Assembly (NCBI RefSeq): GCF_012027495.1
Contig: NZ_SNUK01000003.1
Location: 186,001-250,000 of the forward strand
Source of the DNA: Thermococcus sp. JdF3
Lineage (GTDB): Archaea > Methanobacteriota_B > Thermococci > Thermococcales > Thermococcaceae
Length of the DNA stretch: 64,000 nucleotides
Direction of reading: 5' to 3'
Below, piece after piece: positions 1-7,090 of the stretch. The translations under genes and the position numbers were made by a program. Each line of letters starts with the position of its first letter. Position 1 is the stretch's first letter. The notes under the pieces are model-generated. The model saw only the letters and a list, made by a program, of their open reading frames with translations. It was not told where the DNA came from and did no database searches.

Positions 1-396
1 GGTATAGCGTTTCTCAACGCGCGCCTCGGCCTCTGCCATGCTATGAGCCACAAGGCGGCGTGGATTGGTCCGCACGGCCTCCTCAACGCGATACTCCTGC
101 CCCACGTCATGGAGTTCAACGCCACGAAAAGCGACTACGCGAGGAGGCGCTACGACGAGATAGCGAGGGAGCTTGGCTTCTCGACGGCCAAAGACCTCGT
201 GGAGGTAGTACGGGAGCTCAACGAGATGCTCGGTGTCCCGGAGCTGGGTGAACTGGTGGACGATGAAACTTTCGTGAGCAGGGTCGAGGAGATGGCCGAG
301 AATGCCTACCGCGACGGGCTCGTTGTCTTCAACCCCGTCGAGCCAAAGCCGGAGGAGATACGGGAGCTCTACCTGAGGGCCTACAGGGGAGAATAA
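1..396 (+). CDS. Iron-containing alcohol dehydrogenase, C-terminal part (cut by window edge)
   Basis: The reading frame is open from the first base, so this is the last 131 residues of a gene that starts upstream; the ATG at 43 is internal. The segment GLCHAMSH followed by GPHGLLNAILLPHVMEFN matches the metal-binding C-terminal signature of group III (Fe-dependent) alcohol dehydrogenases: the histidines in HAMSH and GPHG are expected to hold the Fe2+ or Zn2+ next to the nicotinamide. The rest is the helical C-terminal domain. The family reduces aldehydes or ketones with NAD(P)H, and the substrate cannot be told from this fragment. It converges with the MFS gene, with only 14 bases between the two stops. 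Confidence 0.88.
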   Translation, partial: GIAFLNARLGLCHAMSHKAAWIGPHGLLNAILLPHVMEFNATKSDYARRRYDEIARELGFSTAKDLVEVVRELNEMLGVPELGELVDDETFVSRVEEMAENAYRDGLVVFNPVEPKPEEIRELYLRAYRGE

Positions 397-410
397 AAGG
401 GAAAAAGAAA

Positions 411-1889
411 TCAGCCAACGGTTATCTCCTTTTCTCCACCGTTTTCAACCTCGTGTATCTTCCCGCCCTTCATGACCTCTACGATGGCAAGGCTCAGCAG
501 GGCGAGGAAGAGGTAGACGAGCGCTGAAGTGCCGAAGAGCACCTCGTAGGCCTTCTCCGTCGGTATCTTGATGGGCACCGGCACTTGAGGAATGTGCACG
601 AGTATGTAGTAGGTGCTCATGACGGTTCCCGCTATGGCCGGCCCCCAGGTGGAACCGAAGTTTCTGAACAGACTGTTCGCTCCGGTCGCCACTCCCATGA
701 CCCTCGGCGGGACAGAGAACACCAGCACGTTGATGAAGGAGACGTTCATCAGGGTTATTCCGGCCCCAACGACAGTTATGAGGGCCACGAACTGGGTGAG
801 GGATAGCTGCGTGGCGTACTGGGAGAGCAACGCCAGACCGGCGCTTGCTGTCAGGGCACCAGTTATGGCGAGGGGCTTTGCGCCTGTCCTGGGCATCAGC
901 TTGCCGGCGAGGGGAGCTACGACCAGCATCGCGAGGGCCATAGGGGTCATGAGCAGGCCGCTTTCGAGTATCGTCTTGCCGAAGCCGTAGGGCGGCTTCA
1001 TCTGGAAGATGTAGGTGTTCGCCTGGCTCATCATCGAGATGCCGAAGGCCGCGAACATTATGCCGAGGTTCACTATCGCGGGATTCCGGGAGGATATTAT
1101 GTCGAGCGGAATCAACGGATTGTCCGCCCGCTTCTCCCAGAGGTAGAGGAGGAGGGCCCCAACAATGGACACCCCGAAGAGCGCAAGCGTCTGCCCCGCC
1201 TGCCAGCCAACGTTCGGGGCGCGCGTAACGGCAACCAGGGCGGGAACAACAGCCCAGACCAGGAAGAGTGCACCGGGCCAGTCGAGCTTTCCGGGGTTCA
1301 CGTAGCGGCTCTCGCGGAGGATTCTCCACGCAAGGATGAACATGATGACAGCAAACGGTGCCGCCGAGTGGTACGTCCAGCGCCAGCCGAAGTTCTGGGT
1401 TACGTACGCGCCAAGGGGAAGAGCGATGACCATACCGACGCCGAACATCGCGCTTATCATCCCCTGAACCTGGGGCACCATCTCGGGCGGGAACTCCTCG
1501 CGGACGAGGCTGAAGGCGAGCGGGAATATTGCCATGCCGAGGCCCTGGATTGCCCTGCTGAAGAGGAGCCACTCGAAGCCCGGCGCAAAGCCGTTGAGTA
1601 TAACCCCCAGCGTGTAGAAGCCCAACGCAACCAGGAACATCTTCTTCTTGCCGTACATGTCCCCGAGCTTGCCGAATATGGCGGCACTTACCGTTCCGAC
1701 GAGGAGGTATATCGTCAGTACCCAGCTGACGTCGTTGGGGTTGATGGCGAACTCCTTCTGTATCGTCGGCAGTGCGGGGGTCAGCATCGCCTCCGTGTAC
1801 ATGACGAGGAGGGGCAGGATAACGACCACCAGCATCGCCCGCTTTGCATAGGCCATGTCGTAGGTCTCGATATTCCTCGTGACCTCCAC
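411..1889 (-). CDS. MFS multidrug-type exporter, 14-helix (DHA2) family
   Basis: This is a 492-residue integral membrane protein. The many hydrophobic segments, the early helix-2/3 loop GKLGDMYGKKKMF (MFS signature GxLaDrxGrkx) and the length fit the 14-helix drug:H+ antiporter DHA2 (EmrB/QacA) family. It probably exports a toxic compound using the proton or sodium gradient. The start is GTG at 1889, preceded by GGTGAT at a normal distance; the next start (MAYAKRAM) lies 11 codons in. The C-terminus ends in a charged cytoplasmic tail. The gene diverges from the Lhr helicase. A perfect palindrome next to its TATA box suggests repressor control, as is common for such exporters, but no regulator gene is adjacent. 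Substrate unknown. Confidence 0.85.
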   Translation of the reverse strand: MEVTRNIETYDMAYAKRAMLVVVILPLLVMYTEAMLTPALPTIQKEFAINPNDVSWVLTIYLLVGTVSAAIFGKLGDMYGKKKMFLVALGFYTLGVILNGFAPGFEWLLFSRAIQGLGMAIFPLAFSLVREEFPPEMVPQVQGMISAMFGVGMVIALPLGAYVTQNFGWRWTYHSAAPFAVIMFILAWRILRESRYVNPGKLDWPGALFLVWAVVPALVAVTRAPNVGWQAGQTLALFGVSIVGALLLYLWEKRADNPLIPLDIISSRNPAIVNLGIMFAAFGISMMSQANTYIFQMKPPYGFGKTILESGLLMTPMALAMLVVAPLAGKLMPRTGAKPLAITGALTASAGLALLSQYATQLSLTQFVALITVVGAGITLMNVSFINVLVFSVPPRVMGVATGANSLFRNFGSTWGPAIAGTVMSTYYILVHIPQVPVPIKIPTEKAYEVLFGTSALVYLFLALLSLAIVEVMKGGKIHEVENGGEKEITVG

Positions 1890-1904
1890 TTTTTATCACC
1901 GATG

Positions 1905-1930
1905 TATCGAACGATATATCGTTTATAAAT
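1905..1930 (-). promoter_or_regulatory. Promoter with palindromic operator for the MFS exporter
   Basis: AACGATATATCGTT at 1910-1923 is a perfect 14-base palindrome, inside a looser inverted repeat (TATCGAACGATA / TATCGTTTATA). It abuts the box read on the minus strand as GATTTATAAAC (about 1920-1931), which lies about 35 bases ahead of the exporter's GTG. A protein bound here would cover the TATA box or the transcription start, so repression by a dimeric regulator is the simplest reading. That is inference; the regulator is unknown. Confidence 0.55.
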
Positions 1931-1941
1931 CTAACGGTGGT

Positions 1942-1953
1942 TGGGCTTATAAA
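1942..1953 (+). promoter_or_regulatory. TATA box of the Lhr helicase gene
   Basis: GGGCTTATAAAC lies about 25 bases before the ATG at 1975. This spacing puts the transcription start at or within a few bases of the start codon, so the helicase mRNA is probably leaderless; no GGTG-type ribosome site precedes the ATG. Confidence 0.6.
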
Positions 1954-1974
1954 CCACGTACCCCATTTTTCACC

Positions 1975-4752
1975 ATGCACCCCCTCCTCAGAAAGGCCAT
2001 CAAAGAGCGCTTCGGAAGGCTCAACAGGCTCCAGCAGGACGCGTTCAGGGAGGTTAGCTCCGGAAAGGGCGTCCTGATAATAGCCCCCACCGGCTCGGGG
2101 AAGACCGAGGCAGCTGTTCTACCGGTATTCAATGAAATCCTTGAAGGGGGACTTAAGCCGGTTTCTGCGCTCTACGTCGCACCGCTCAAGGCCCTCAACA
2201 GGGATCTGCTTGAGAGGCTGGAATGGTGGGGAAAGAAGCTGGGAATAACCGTAGAGGTGAGGCACGGCGACACCTCAGCCTACAGGAAGGCAAAGCAGAC
2301 GAAGAATCCCCCGCAGATGCTCATAATCACTCCCGAAACGCTGGGGGTTATCCTGACGGTCAAATCCCTCAGGAAGCACCTGGAGAACGTGAAGTTCGTC
2401 ATCGTCGACGAGATAGCGGAGCTGGTGGACAACAAAAGGGGAGCACAGCTCCTCCTGAACCTTGAACGCTTAGCGGAGATAGCCGACTTCAGGAGAATAG
2501 GCATGACTGCAACGGTAGGCAATGAGGAGGAAGTGAGGGAGTGGCTGAAGGCGGACGTCATAGTCAAGCCGAACTGGAAAAAGCGCTACCGCTTCCACGT
2601 GCTCTATCCAAGGCCAACTGAGAAGGACTTAGAACTCGCCCGGGAGCTGAGCGTCTCGTCCGAGATAGCCTCTAGACTGAGGGCCCTGTGGGGGGTCGTC
2701 GAGGGGCACGGGAAAGCTTTGATATTCACCAACACGCGCCAGTTCGCGGAGATTCTGGCGCACCGCCTCAAGGCCTGGGGAAAACCCGTCGAGGTTCACC
2801 ACGGCTCGCTTTCGAGGGAAGCCAGAATCAAGGCCGAAAAGGCCCTCAAGGAGGGCAGAATTAAAGCGCTGATCTGCACGTCCTCGATGGAGCTCGGCAT
2901 AGACATAGGCGACGTTGACGTCGTAATCCAGTACATGAGCCCGCGCCAGGTGAACCGGCTCGTCCAGCGCGTCGGGAGGGCCAAACATAGAATCGGCGAG
3001 GTCAGCGAGGGCTACGTCATAGCGACGAACGTCGAGGACTACCTCCAGAGCCTCGTCATAGCGAAACACGCCCTCCAAGGCCGTTTTGAGGCGGTCGAGC
3101 CAATGGGCGGCCTTGACGTTCTGGCCCACTTCGTCGTCGGCCTGCTCATCGAGTATAAGAAACTCCCGCGCGAGAGACCCTATGAGATAGCGAAGCGGGC
3201 CTACGTTTACAGGGATTTGAGCTGGGAGGACTACCTCGACGTCCTGGGGGTTCTCGAAGATGCGAGACTCATGGGCTACGACGAGGAGAAAAACCTTCTC
3301 TATCTCCGCCGCGGCGCGTTCCAGTACTACTACGAGAACCTCTCAACGATTCCTGACGAAGTCTCGTGGAGGGTTTTCGACGCGGGGAGCGGGCACGTCA
3401 TTGGAAGGCTCGACGAGAGGTTCGTGATGGACCTGGAGGAGGGCATGGAGTTCGTCATGAACGGCTGGAGCTGGATCGTGCTTAAAATCGACGACGAGGC
3501 GAGACTTTTGAAGGTCCGCGAGAGCAAAAGTCTGGAGAGCGCGATACCGAGCTGGGAGGGCGAGATGATCCCCGTTCCCCTCGGAGTGGCCCTCGACGTC
3601 GGCAGGCTGAAGAGGGAGCTGGCCTTTGACTTCGAGAAGGCGAAGGAGCTCCTTGAGGGGGTTGAGTTCAGCGAGGAGGAGCTGAGGAGGGCGTTTGACG
3701 AGATCAGGGACGAGCCCTTCTCGACCGACCGCGACATCGTTGTTGAGAGCACGCCGAAAGCGCTGGTAATCCACGCGGACTTTGGAAACAGGGCGAACGA
3801 GGCTCTGGGAAGGCTTGTTCACTCGCTCCTCATCCTGCGCTACGGCAGGGTCTTCTCCGTGAGGAGCCAGGGGCATGCGGTGGTCTTCAAGACGCCCTTC
3901 CAGCTGAACCCGGAGGAGGTGAAGGGCTACCTCTACCAAGAGCCAGAAAGCCTTGAGTTCATAGTCTCCCGCGCGCTGAGGGATTCCCATGCATACAGGT
4001 GGCGCATGCTGAACGTGGCGAAGCGCTTCGGGGCCTTGAGGAGGGACGCGAAGATAAGGAAGGTCGAGAGGCTCTTCGAGGGGACGGTGATTGAGCGCGA
4101 GACCTTGAACGAGCTGTACCACGACAAGGTTGACGTAAGAAAGGGAGAGCTCGTCCTTGAGATGCTCAAAAGGGGCACGATGAGGGTGAAAACGGTTCTC
4201 AGGAAGGAACCCTCGACTTTGGCCAGGCTCAACATGACCGTCGGCGGCGAGTTCCTGCTGAGCGGGACGCTGGAGAGGGACGAACTGATAGAGCTGTTCA
4301 GGAAGAGACTGCTCGACCACGAGGTCGTTTTAGTGTGCACCAACTGCGGGTGGAGCGCGAAGACGAGGGTGGCGAGGCTTCAAAACATAGAGCTCAGACA
4401 GTGCCCGCGCTGCGGCTCGAAGATGCTCGCGGTTGCCCACCCGATAGATGCGGAGGAGTTTCTGCCGGTTCTTGAGAAGGTTCGCCATGGGAAGCCGCTG
4501 GAGAGGAGGGAGGAGAGAACCTACCGGAAGCTGCTGAAAGCTGCGGACCTCGTGGACTCCTACGGCTTCGAGGCAGTTTTAGCACTGGCCAGCTACGGAA
4601 CCGGGCCGGACACGGCGGCGAGGCTTCTGGCGCAGTACCGGGGCGAGGCACTCCTCGTCGCACTCATGGAGCGTGAGAGGCAGTTCATAAGGACGAGGCG
4701 CTTCTGGGTGGATAGGAAGGAGAAGGAAGAAGGTGGTGAAGAGGACTCATGA
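1975..4752 (+). CDS. lhr: Lhr-family ATP-dependent helicase
   Basis: This is a 925-residue superfamily 2 helicase of the Lhr (large helicase-related) type. In order: a Q-like N-terminus, Walker A APTGSGKTEA (about residue 37), Walker B VIVDEIAEL, motif III MTATVG, the second RecA domain with motif VI QRVGRAKHR, then winged-helix and Lhr-specific domains. Near the C-terminus two CxxC pairs (CTNCGW and CPRCGS, about residues 788-817) form a probable zinc ribbon. Archaeal Lhr proteins unwind DNA or RNA:DNA hybrids 3' to 5' in repair or RNA metabolism. The start at ATG 1975 is preferred over an in-frame ATG at 1879 because the extra residues are not helicase-like and would overlap both promoters. 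Confidence 0.9.
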   Translation: MHPLLRKAIKERFGRLNRLQQDAFREVSSGKGVLIIAPTGSGKTEAAVLPVFNEILEGGLKPVSALYVAPLKALNRDLLERLEWWGKKLGITVEVRHGDTSAYRKAKQTKNPPQMLIITPETLGVILTVKSLRKHLENVKFVIVDEIAELVDNKRGAQLLLNLERLAEIADFRRIGMTATVGNEEEVREWLKADVIVKPNWKKRYRFHVLYPRPTEKDLELARELSVSSEIASRLRALWGVVEGHGKALIFTNTRQFAEILAHRLKAWGKPVEVHHGSLSREARIKAEKALKEGRIKALICTSSMELGIDIGDVDVVIQYMSPRQVNRLVQRVGRAKHRIGEVSEGYVIATNVEDYLQSLVIAKHALQGRFEAVEPMGGLDVLAHFVVGLLIEYKKLPRERPYEIAKRAYVYRDLSWEDYLDVLGVLEDARLMGYDEEKNLLYLRRGAFQYYYENLSTIPDEVSWRVFDAGSGHVIGRLDERFVMDLEEGMEFVMNGWSWIVLKIDDEARLLKVRESKSLESAIPSWEGEMIPVPLGVALDVGRLKRELAFDFEKAKELLEGVEFSEEELRRAFDEIRDEPFSTDRDIVVESTPKALVIHADFGNRANEALGRLVHSLLILRYGRVFSVRSQGHAVVFKTPFQLNPEEVKGYLYQEPESLEFIVSRALRDSHAYRWRMLNVAKRFGALRRDAKIRKVERLFEGTVIERETLNELYHDKVDVRKGELVLEMLKRGTMRVKTVLRKEPSTLARLNMTVGGEFLLSGTLERDELIELFRKRLLDHEVVLVCTNCGWSAKTRVARLQNIELRQCPRCGSKMLAVAHPIDAEEFLPVLEKVRHGKPLERREERTYRKLLKAADLVDSYGFEAVLALASYGTGPDTAARLLAQYRGEALLVALMERERQFIRTRRFWVDRKEKEEGGEEDS

Positions 4753-4785
4753 GGGCCGCGCCAATGCTCGGGCGCCGCCGGGTAG

Positions 4786-5487
4786 TTAACCTCCCAGCTT
4801 CTTGATGCCCTTGATGTCGCCCTTCTGGACGAGTCTCAGCAGTTTGACCGCGTGGAAGAGCTGGGGGGCGTTGGCCTCGTCCTCCAGGAGCCCGTCCACG
4901 AGCCTGAGGAGTTCCTTCTCCGCCTTTTCCATCGCCCTCTCCGAGAAGTCCGAGAACTCGAGGGCCTTGACGATGGCGAGGAGCTCGGGGGGAAGGCCGG
5001 CAGAGCTTACGGGGCGTTTCGACTTGGCCCTCTTCCTCGACCCCCCTGGAGGTGCCCCCCTCGCCTTGGGCTTCTTTCCTGTGATCTCTGCGATGGCATT
5101 CCTTAGCTCCTCGACCTCTTTTGTAACGTCTATTCCTGCGGCTTTTAGAGTTCTTAGCGGATCTTTGATATCTGGCGAAAACGCCTCTTCCATCGCTCGC
5201 AGGTGCTTGACATCATGATCCTTTGGCCACATTTTATTGATGAGTTTTATCGTGGGGGGAATCGCTTCCTTTATTGCGCGCTCGGTGGACTTGGCAACCG
5301 ATGGTCCAAGTATTTCTCTTTCCTGTAATTTTTTCACAACAAGTTTTGCGAACTCTGAAGGCCTCTTTTCAACCTCCTCTATGCTTTTGTTTTTCATGAC
5401 GAGATAGTCGTATATTGCGTCACCTATGGCCCACCCGATATCTTCGTGTTCCTTGCCCAGATGGTTTGCAACAAGAACAGCGAGCAC
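4786..5487 (-). CDS. C-terminal frame of a split HExxH-motif protein, unknown family
   Basis: I do not recognise the family. The frame gives 233 residues from GTG 5487, but the same frame stays open upstream to a TGA near 5625, and that extra stretch encodes DHEYHHYIG at 5559-5533. This contains HEYHH, an exact HExxH zinc-protease motif. No ATG, GTG or TTG lies in this frame ahead of the motif, so it can be translated only by entry from the upstream frame (5580-5828) at the run of seven A at 5610-5616. The downstream part has a basic, Pro/Gly-rich linker (KPKARGAPPGGSRKRAKSKR) and a helical C-terminal domain. The joined product would be about 347 residues. The middle of the gene is visibly AT-richer than its neighbours, which suggests transfer. 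Confidence 0.6.
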   Translation of the reverse strand: MLAVLVANHLGKEHEDIGWAIGDAIYDYLVMKNKSIEEVEKRPSEFAKLVVKKLQEREILGPSVAKSTERAIKEAIPPTIKLINKMWPKDHDVKHLRAMEEAFSPDIKDPLRTLKAAGIDVTKEVEELRNAIAEITGKKPKARGAPPGGSRKRAKSKRPVSSAGLPPELLAIVKALEFSDFSERAMEKAEKELLRLVDGLLEDEANAPQLFHAVKLLRLVQKGDIKGIKKLGG

Positions 5488-5579
5488 TCCGTGGAGTATA
5501 TGGTATCCCCGTGACTTTGGGTCCCTCTCTCTCCCAATGTAATGATGGTACTCATGGTCAAAGAGTGCTCTAGCAGTTT

Positions 5580-5828
5580 TTAAGTCGCCAGTTTCATCAA
5601 CTGCAAGGGTTTTTTTACCCTTTCATAGTTTCTTTCAGGGTCTATTTGCCTTACGAACTCTATGTATCCGTTGAACGGCATATGCGCGCCTTCTATGGAC
5701 TCTATAACTTCTTCGGGTAGCCCATACTTCTTCGCCAGTTCTTTACGTATTTCTCTCCAAGGCTTCCTTTTTTTCTTCCCCCCGAATATGAACATCCCGG
5801 TCAAGGCCAGAAGCGACAAAGCCACCAC
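5580..5828 (-). CDS. N-terminal frame of the split HExxH protein: membrane anchor
   Basis: This 82-codon frame starts at GTG 5828 behind a GAGGGGTG ribosome site. Residues 2-17 (ALSLLALTGMFIFGG region) are hydrophobic and are followed by KKKRK, which is a single N-terminal membrane anchor. A charged helical region follows (WREIRKELAKKYG, then PEEVIESIEG). After residue 73 the frame crosses seven A; unshifted it ends after nine more residues (PLQLMKLAT), and shifted -1 it continues into TLAVDETGDLKTARALFDHEYHH. The shifted continuation reads naturally as protein while the unshifted tail does not, so the full gene is taken to be 4786-5828. It lies 140 bases downstream of the palindrome-flanked ATPase on the same strand. 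Confidence 0.6.
   Translation of the reverse strand: MVALSLLALTGMFIFGGKKKRKPWREIRKELAKKYGLPEEVIESIEGAHMPFNGYIEFVRQIDPERNYERVKKPLQLMKLAT
5610..5616 (-). other. A7 run: slippery heptamer or frameshift site
   Basis: Read on the minus strand the upstream gene runs GTA AAA AAA CCC. The A AAA AAA heptamer is a consensus -1 slippery sequence. A -1 slip gives AAA AAA ACC CTT and joins the 5580-5828 frame to the open frame encoding HEYHH. One A missing from the true genome or from the reads would look the same. Confidence 0.55.
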
Positions 5829-5875
5829 CCCTCAAACTTCATCGCTATTGGAGATAAGGTTTTCGAAGTCCCGGC

Positions 5876-5938
5876 GGGCCCCCCAAACCCCCGGTTCCAT
5901 GCAAGAAAGGGTTCCACTTTCCGGGGGTTTTGGTGCCC
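5876..5938 (-). repeat. Long imperfect inverted repeat between ATPase and split gene
   Basis: GGGC plus CCAAACCCCCGG (5876-5894) faces CCGGGGGTTTTGG plus GCCC (5921-5938), giving a GC-rich stem around a 26-base loop. It sits in the 139-base gap between the ATPase stop and the next gene and could be a terminator, an attenuator or part of a mobile-element end. Confidence 0.5.
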
Positions 5939-5946
5939 TTAACCCC

Positions 5947-5963
5947 CCACCAGTTACTGGTGG
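5947..5963. repeat. Palindrome copy 1, just after the ATPase stop
   Basis: CCACCAGT-T-ACTGGTGG is a perfect 8+1+8 inverted repeat ending 5 bases from the ATPase stop codon. The identical core recurs at 7038-7054 over the ATPase start, with six preceding C shared by both copies. Confidence 0.8.
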
Positions 5964-5967
5964 CCCC

Positions 5968-7032
5968 CTACCTGAAAGCCAGTTCCACGAGTGGGTCGGG
6001 GATCACGTAGCCATCAACGGTCTTTTCAAGGTAGCCGTAACGGACGAGGTTGCTGAGGACGTTGGAGAAGTTCTTGTCGTCTATCCTCTTCCCCTCAAGA
6101 ATCTCCACGGTCTCCTTTATCTCCTTCCAGCGGTGCTTCCCGTTGGCCACCGCCCGCATCGCCAGCTCGTAGCGGTGGGATAGCTCCCTCAGCCGGGAGA
6201 ACTCCGCCAGAATCAGCCTCTTAGCGTCCTCCTTGAGCCTCTGGAGAGCCCGGGAGTGGCCCAGCCCGAGGTAGCGGTTGTAGCCGTAGAGGGTGAGCCA
6301 GCCGACTATGCCGTCCAGCTCATCGACCGCCTCATCGATCTCCTCCCGTGAAACCCTAAGGCCGAGCTCGTCAAAACCCCTCTCAAGAAAATCCACGCTC
6401 TGGTGCCTCTCAAAACGCTTCAGCCTGATCTCCAGGTGGGGCCTCCCAAAGAGCGCCGAGCCCGGGTCATGAAGCCTCAGAAAGTCCTCCAGCAGGCCAA
6501 CCTCCGAGCCCGTCAGCACAAAGCTCACGTTCTCAAGCTCGTCGATGGCCCACGCGATGAGCTCGGGGTAGCGGGAATTCGAAAATCGCAGGTACTGGGC
6601 CTCGTCTATCGCGATGACAAAGCGCTCTCCGAGGGAGTTTATGCGCTCAAGGAGGCCGTAGAGGTTTACTCCCCTCTCGACCTCAACCTCAACGCCGAAT
6701 CCAAGGAGGCGCACGCCCCTGATGCTTCTCGCTAGCTCCCTGGCCCGCTCCTTTCCCGACCTCTTCAGGAACCCCTCGAGGATGAGCTTTGCCAGGGCCT
6801 CCCTCGGCACGTTGCCGAACTCGGAATAGACCTTTCTCGCGTCGATCTTGACGCTTCCGTAGGGTAGTTCGTTCAAAGCAACGTTCAGGAGTGAGCTCTT
6901 TCCAAGGCGCCTGATTCCGAGGATCGTAACGAGGCCAAGGACCTTCCTCAGGCCGTCCTCAACACGCTCAAGCTCATCTCTTCTGTCGTACAGTTCTTCC
7001 CTTCTGGTCTTCGGCCTCGGGTTGAAGAGCAT
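5968..7032 (-). CDS. Archaeal ATPase (ATPase_2/STAND-like P-loop NTPase)
   Basis: This 354-residue protein begins MLFNPRPKTRREELYDRRDEL, the typical opening of the archaeal ATPase_2 (PF01637) family. Walker A is GIRRLGKSSLL (near residue 41). Walker B is VIAIDEAQYL, followed by the family's sensor-like FVLTGSEVGLL. The C-terminal third is helical and ends in a winged-helix-like segment (KNFSNVLSNLVRYGYLEKTVDGY). Such proteins occur in many divergent copies per archaeal genome and are related to STAND NTPases; their partners are mostly unknown. ATG 7032 is chosen over GTG 7041 because homologues start with MLF; the G run of the flanking palindrome would serve as its ribosome site. The split HExxH gene follows on the same strand. 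Confidence 0.85.
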   Translation of the reverse strand: MLFNPRPKTRREELYDRRDELERVEDGLRKVLGLVTILGIRRLGKSSLLNVALNELPYGSVKIDARKVYSEFGNVPREALAKLILEGFLKRSGKERARELARSIRGVRLLGFGVEVEVERGVNLYGLLERINSLGERFVIAIDEAQYLRFSNSRYPELIAWAIDELENVSFVLTGSEVGLLEDFLRLHDPGSALFGRPHLEIRLKRFERHQSVDFLERGFDELGLRVSREEIDEAVDELDGIVGWLTLYGYNRYLGLGHSRALQRLKEDAKRLILAEFSRLRELSHRYELAMRAVANGKHRWKEIKETVEILEGKRIDDKNFSNVLSNLVRYGYLEKTVDGYVIPDPLVELAFR

Positions 7033-7033
7033 A

Positions 7034-7058
7034 CCCCCCACCAGTTACTGGTGGGGGG
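7034..7058. repeat. Palindrome copy 2, over the ATPase start
   Basis: Six C, then ACCAGT, T, ACTGGT, six G form a perfect 12+1+12 inverted repeat, two bases from the ATG of the ATPase. It replaces the usual ribosome site. As RNA the hairpin would bury the start region; as DNA it could be an operator or an element end. Confidence 0.8.
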
Positions 7059-7090
7059 CCTTCCTTAAAAAGGTGATGGGAAGAGAAAGT

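Noticed and set aside
1879-1974. 32-residue N-terminal extension of the Lhr helicase
   Set aside because: It runs through both divergent promoters and does not look like helicase sequence; ATG 1975 has a TATA box at leaderless distance.
445-1980. 511-codon minus-strand ORF overlapping the MFS gene
   Set aside because: Its translation is Arg/Pro/His-rich and lacks membrane segments; it is a frame shadow of the transporter.
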